Below are positions 6,198 through 11,608 of a stretch of DNA of 11,608 nucleotides, piece after piece. Source of the stretch: an uncultured Alphaproteobacteria bacterium (GTDB taxonomy: Bacteria > Pseudomonadota > Alphaproteobacteria > Rickettsiales > UBA1997). Both the position numbers and the translations under genes were made by a program. The notes beneath the pieces were generated by a model. The model was not told the origin of the DNA. It saw nothing but the letters and a program-made list of their open reading frames with translations, and made no database searches. Numbering within the stretch: the first letter of the stretch is position 1; each line of letters starts with the position of its first letter. Location of the stretch: positions 1 through 11,608 of the forward strand of contig CAIYMZ010000075.1 of NCBI GenBank assembly GCA_903927415.1, read 5' to 3'.

Positions 6198-7334
6198 TTA
6201 TTTGTCTAACTCTGAATGGGTACAGGCGCTTGTTTTTAGATTTAAAAAATATCGCGTTTTTTTGAGCGTGCCGGTTTTTGTTAGAGCTTTTTTCTCGACT
6301 AAATCTTGTAAATCACGAGTCGCTGTTGCCCGCGAAGTTTTGGAAATTGAGATGTAATTTTCAGCGCTGAGCCCGCCTTTAAATCCTTCCAAACCTTCGG
6401 AAAAAATTCGATTCAAAACCTTCTCCTGCCTTTGATTTAGCTGGTCACGCATCCTGTCAAAAAACTTTGTTTTTTCGATTAAAAACTCGACGCAATTTTG
6501 CGAATATTTTTGCGCCGCCAAAATTGTTTGCGAAAAATAATTCATCCAATCGTCGATTTTCAGAGTTTTATTTCCACGCTCCAATGCTGAGTAGTAAGAC
6601 TTTTTTTTGTCCTGAATAACGTGAGAAAGAGAGATTAAACTCGGCTGTGTCAAAACCTGCGAGATGGCTTTAATCGTGAGTGCGCGGGCGATGCGACCAT
6701 TGCTGTCTTCAAAAGGGTGAATGGTAATGAAGTGAAAATGTGCTAGAGCAGCGCGGGTTAAGGCTGATAAATTTTTGCTTTGATTGAACCATTTTATGAA
6801 GCGATCCATTTCCTTTTTCATCCGTTTTGATGGTGGCGCTTCGAAATGGATTTTTGGATTGTGAAGGCTTCCAGACACAACCTGCATGGCTTCAGTGTGA
6901 GTTCGGTAAGCACCAATTTTCAAATTTTTCTGACCTTGCATCAACATTGTGTGCCAAGAAAAAAGCTGTTTGTGGGTGAGCGGTTTGGCGAAATTTTGGT
7001 AGAGGTCGTACATCATTTGCGCGATTCCCTCTTCGGCTAGTTTGGAATTTTTTTTGCTGAGTTTCTTTGTGTCAGTAGCGAGTCCGAAGTTGCGACGAAT
7101 CGAAGATTGCAGTGATTCACGATCAAGAATTTCGCCTTCGATTTCTGAGGTCTTGTAAGCCTCACTGCCAATAAATCCGATTTTTAATAAATTTTGATCT
7201 GCCTGCGAAGTGTGTTTGAGGATTCCGAGAAAAGAACCAGAATGAGTAAGAAAGCTGTGCTCAAGCGGCTTTAGAGCATTCTCATCAAACGTAAATTTCG
7301 GCCAATCCTTCTGCTGCCAATTCCAATTTTGCAT
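6198..7334 (-). CDS. Fic family protein with N-terminal DUF4172-like region and C-terminal winged helix
   Basis: Fic proteins usually transfer AMP (or another nucleotide or phosphate moiety) to a hydroxyl side chain of a target protein. In this 378-residue protein the N-terminal about 85 residues resemble DUF4172 (WQQKDWPKFTFD). They contain the class II inhibitory helix motif T62-S-E-I-E66-G67, whose Glu in the family blocks ATP gamma-phosphate binding. The Fic core motif is HPFEDSNGRIAR (206-217), with catalytic H206 present and Ser at 211 where Gly is usual. The segment before it, ALAHFHFITI, is typical. Residues about 300-365 look like a winged helix-turn-helix (ENYISISKTSRATATRDLQDL), suggesting DNA binding. 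It carries its inhibitor in cis, so no separate antitoxin is expected, and none is seen. A palindrome just upstream could be its own operator. The cellular target is unknown. This and the DUF4145 gene are the accessory-looking genes of the window. Confidence 0.92.
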   Translation of the reverse strand: MQNWNWQQKDWPKFTFDENALKPLEHSFLTHSGSFLGILKHTSQADQNLLKIGFIGSEAYKTSEIEGEILDRESLQSSIRRNFGLATDTKKLSKKNSKLAEEGIAQMMYDLYQNFAKPLTHKQLFSWHTMLMQGQKNLKIGAYRTHTEAMQVVSGSLHNPKIHFEAPPSKRMKKEMDRFIKWFNQSKNLSALTRAALAHFHFITIHPFEDSNGRIARALTIKAISQVLTQPSLISLSHVIQDKKKSYYSALERGNKTLKIDDWMNYFSQTILAAQKYSQNCVEFLIEKTKFFDRMRDQLNQRQEKVLNRIFSEGLEGFKGGLSAENYISISKTSRATATRDLQDLVEKKALTKTGTLKKTRYFLNLKTSACTHSELDK

Positions 7335-7351
7335 AAAAAAGTTTTGTAAAA

Positions 7352-7380
7352 TGAGTTAAAGAGAAAATTTCTTTAACTCA
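7352..7380 (-). promoter_or_regulatory. Palindromic candidate operator upstream of fic
   Basis: An 11-bp perfect inverted repeat (TGAGTTAAAGA at 7352-7362, its complement at 7370-7380, 7-nt centre) lies 18-46 bp upstream of the fic ATG. A further GAGTTA half-site occurs at 7397-7402, 43 bp from the first, close to four helical turns. On the minus strand TTGTGA, then 17 bp, then TTTAAC is a weak candidate promoter that would lie across the palindrome. The Fic protein has a C-terminal helix-turn-helix, so autoregulation is possible. This is inference from position and symmetry. Confidence 0.4.
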
Positions 7381-7424
7381 CAATTCAGACTTTTTTGAGT
7401 TATACAAGTGGGATTTATTGCTCA

Positions 7425-7529
7425 TTGTCACCCCGTCGAATGACGGGGTCCATTTTGTCGCGAGTGGTTAGTTTAATTTTTATTCCGAGTTTTTGACGAG
7501 GTGGACCCCGTCATTCGACGGGGTGACAA
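7425..7529. repeat. 105-bp palindromic element with perfect 28-bp inverted arms
   Basis: Positions 7425-7452 and 7502-7529 are exact reverse complements over 28 bp, separated by 49 bp. Each arm is itself a small hairpin: ACCCCGTC at 7430-7437, GAAT loop, GACGGGGT at 7442-7449, and the mirror image at 7505-7524. Past the arms the pairing continues imperfectly into the spacer. No reading frame of note, transposase or target-site duplication is visible. The structure resembles REP/BIME-type or Rickettsiales-type intergenic palindromes. It lies in the 355-bp gap (7335-7689) between fic and the DUF4145 gene. Confidence 0.85.
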
Positions 7530-7570
7530 GCGGAGAGAATCAGCATTACAAACACCTGAGATACGAGACT

Positions 7571-7669
7571 GGGTTTGCAATCCCGTCCCAATGTTCATGT
7601 AAATTTTTTAGTTTGAACTCTGATTAAATTTTGAACTGAACGTGAGGACGGGGTTACAAACCCCGTCCT
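7571..7669. repeat. Second palindromic element (GGGTTTGCAATCCCGTCC family)
   Basis: Positions 7571-7589 and 7645-7663 are inverted copies matching at about 16 of 19 positions, with partial pairing continuing inward (GTTCA at 7593-7597 matched by TGAAC near 7636-7640). The right copy is a perfect hairpin by itself: an 11-bp stem AGGACGGGGTT at 7645-7655, loop ACA, complement at 7659-7669. It lies just downstream of the DUF4145 stop codon and could stabilise or end that transcript, but no T-run follows on the minus strand, so I do not call it a terminator. The rest of the 7335-7689 gap holds no gene that I can support. Confidence 0.75.
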
Positions 7670-7689
7670 GCGCTAGGTCTTGCGCTAAG

Positions 7690-8294
7690 TTACTTATTTT
7701 TGGATTGGTCATAATTTTTTATATTTGCGTCTTGCAAAACTGTCGCTTGTAAAAAGCTATCGACCAAGGTTTTTACTATCTGAATTTGCTCCATATCTGG
7801 CTCATTTTCATTAACATGAGCACCATCATTTCCTAAATCTTTAACTCGCCTCAGAGACTCGACTAATTTTGTATTTATATGGCCACCTTTTTCCAATTCC
7901 CCCACCACACCCATTAAAGGTTTTCCGTCATTAATTGTGGCAACATTGTAATGAATTCCAACTTGGTGAATTAACTTTCTGAATAGCGTTGCTGCTCCAT
8001 TTGGAGCAAGTGCCGCAATACAGCTCAAGGCTTCCTGATAATAGTGATCTATGCTTTCGGGTAGCTCTCTTAAAGAATCCATCCTAGCAACTGGCAGGAT
8101 GGTGCTACGCGAGTAATCCCAAACAACATTCTTACCACAATTATCGCATTTTAACGGCACCGTATCCTCGCTTCTGCAACCATTGGTTTTAAAGCCACTC
8201 GATTGATTACAGAACGAACAAATTCCAGACACCATATTGTGATTATGGTGATTGTCAGGATTGCTATAAACGCTAAAGCTTGTTACTCTGTATT

Positions 8295-8298
<4 letters not shown>
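7690..8298 (-). CDS. DUF4145 domain protein with N-terminal Cys pairs
   Basis: A 202-residue protein of unknown function. The N-terminal third has HHNH (17-20), a C27-x2-C30 pair and a C51-x2-C54 pair, consistent with a zinc ribbon. Residues about 85-190 match the DUF4145 pattern: YYQEALSCIAALAPNGAATLFRKLIH, then LRRVKDLGNDGAHV (149-162). DUF4145 occurs alone and in restriction-endonuclease-type and other defence-associated proteins, so a defence role is possible but not shown here. Its ATG overlaps the ppdK stop by 4 bp (ATGA), so it is probably translated by coupling from the ppdK transcript, although no functional link to PpdK is known. A GGCGGGG stretch just upstream could act as a weak ribosome site. 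The next gene downstream, fic, lies beyond a repeat-rich gap. The domain call is good; the function is unknown. Confidence 0.8.
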
Positions 8299-10955
<2,657 letters not shown>

Positions 10956-10991
10956 TTTTTTAGAAATTTTTAGTTAACGAATGTTTTCTCT

Positions 10992-11136
10992 CCGTCATTG
11001 CGGAGCTAGAATTTGTAGGAGCGTAGCGACTTACAAATTCTTCATCCACAATCCATTGTTGGAGTCGAACTGGATACCGGATCAAGATTTTCTAGGACGC
11101 TAAAGCGACCAAGAAAATCTAAGTCCGGCATGACAA
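10992..11136. repeat. Composite nested palindromic element between glyS and ppdK
   Basis: About 145 bp bounded by short inverted ends (GTCAT at 10994-10998, ATGAC at 11130-11134). It contains two hairpins of similar design. The first has a 10-bp stem (11008-11017 with 11032-11041) and a 14-nt loop. The second has a 9-bp stem (11085-11093 with 11112-11120) and an 18-nt loop that has its own CGCT/AGCG stem. Both loops carry a TAGGA-GCG-GCGAC-like sequence. The second hairpin is enclosed by CCGGA (11077-11081) and TCCGG (11124-11128). No gene is present in this 204-bp gap (10956-11159). I see no clear promoter for ppdK, so read-through from glyS is possible. Confidence 0.8.
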
Positions 11137-11159
11137 CCTGCTCATTGGAGGTTTTTTAC

Positions 11160-11608
11160 TTAAGAAATTTCCACCTTCGTCAAATCCGCCACCCGATTGA
11201 ACAGAGCGCGGATTTTAGAAAGTAAAAGTAGCCGATTCTCACGCAGTTTTTTGTCTTTGTCATTCACCACAACATGGTCGAAGAAATGCGCCAGAGGCGC
11301 TTCCAAGACATGCAACAATTTGAAGGCCATTTCAAATTCGCCCTTGATTACAAATTTTTTAAAATCGCGAGAAATTTGTTTGATGCGGCGATGAAGCACG
11401 AGTTCATATTTTGTTTTGAAGCTCAATAATGAAGGCTTGCCATTGAATTTTTCTCCGTCTTTTTTTTCTTCAATCGTCAAAATATTCGCTGACCTTTTAT
11501 AGAGCTCGATGATTTTTTTATTTTCCCGCGCCTTCATAAAATCACCTAAAAATTTTATTTTTTTGGCGAGGTAAAGTATGTCGACATATTTGTGTGCATC
11601 CAAGTCCG
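11160..11608 (-). CDS. glyS: Glycyl-tRNA synthetase beta subunit, C-terminal part (5' end beyond the window)
   Basis: GlyS is the beta subunit of the bacterial alpha2beta2 glycyl-tRNA synthetase and supplies tRNA recognition. Only about 148 C-terminal residues are visible; the frame is open through the right edge, reading ...DLDAHKYVDILY. The family normally has about 690 residues, so most of the gene is outside. The visible part is the anticodon-binding (DALR-like) helical region. Its hallmarks are the segment FKLLHVLEAPLAHFFDHVVVNDKD (about 93-116 counting from the TTG at 11603) and the closing RENRLLLLSKIRALFNRVADLTKVEIS, which closely follows the ending of known GlyS proteins. An internal TTG at 11603 should not be taken as the start. 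Synteny with ppdK immediately downstream agrees with alphaproteobacterial glyQ-glyS-ppdK order. Confidence 0.93.
   Translation of the reverse strand, partial: DLDAHKYVDILYLAKKIKFLGDFMKARENKKIIELYKRSANILTIEEKKDGEKFNGKPSLLSFKTKYELVLHRRIKQISRDFKKFVIKGEFEMAFKLLHVLEAPLAHFFDHVVVNDKDKKLRENRLLLLSKIRALFNRVADLTKVEIS

Noticed and set aside
7425..7669. CRISPR array
   Set aside because: The copies are inverted, only two per family, and not regularly spaced direct repeats. No cas gene is present.
7645..7669. Rho-independent terminator for the DUF4145 gene
   Set aside because: The hairpin is strong, but no T-rich run follows it on the minus strand, and it belongs to a larger inverted repeat.
11160..11603. 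Complete small gene starting at the TTG at 11603
   Set aside because: The frame continues to the window edge with GlyS-like residues before the TTG, so this is the 3' end of glyS.

Overview
The window looks like a piece of chromosome from an AT-rich alphaproteobacterium, most likely Rickettsiales-like or a related lineage with a reduced genome. The grounds are the gene set (a COQ7-type ubiquinone hydroxylase, MltA, and pyruvate phosphate dikinase directly downstream of the glycyl-tRNA synthetase beta subunit), the strong A/T-rich codon bias, and intergenic palindromes of the kind scattered through Rickettsiales genomes. The placement is inferred from gene content and style; no rRNA or other phylogenetic marker was tested.

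Layout. Positions 1-2807 hold a tight minus-strand cluster read right to left: an Mrp antiporter subunit E-like membrane protein, NAD-dependent DNA ligase (ligA, 2 bp gap) and yidD (3 bp gap), which runs off the left edge. Lumazine synthase (ribH) diverges from it on the plus strand. Next is a minus-strand pair, engD/ychF and coq7, overlapping by 4 bp. The lipoprotein murein transglycosylase mltA diverges from engD. A possible accessory stretch follows: a class II Fic protein with an N-terminal DUF4172-like region, a 355-bp gene-free region packed with palindromes, and a DUF4145 gene with Cys pairs. The DUF4145 start overlaps the stop of ppdK by 4 bp. At the right edge is the C-terminal part of glyS, separated from ppdK by a composite palindromic element.

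Function. Most genes are housekeeping: DNA replication and repair (LigA), membrane protein insertion (YidD), riboflavin (RibH), ubiquinone and therefore aerobic respiration (Coq7), translation-associated GTPase (EngD), cell-wall turnover (MltA), the PEP/pyruvate node (PpdK) and translation (GlyS). Fic and DUF4145 are the only accessory-type genes.

The most unusual content is repetitive DNA. (i) Three arrays of degenerate 7-base units share an NNNCTAA pattern. One lies in frame inside ligA, where it appears to add about ten residues between helix-hairpin-helix segments. The other two lie in the two divergent promoter regions, and the engD/mltA one is folded into a 72-bp near-palindrome. (ii) Three larger palindrome-within-palindrome elements lie at 7425-7529, 7571-7669 and 10992-11136. 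The last seems to carry a second hairpin nested in the loop of an outer one. Most start codons also lack a visible Shine-Dalgarno sequence. No CRISPR array, tRNA, rRNA, transposase or phage gene was seen.
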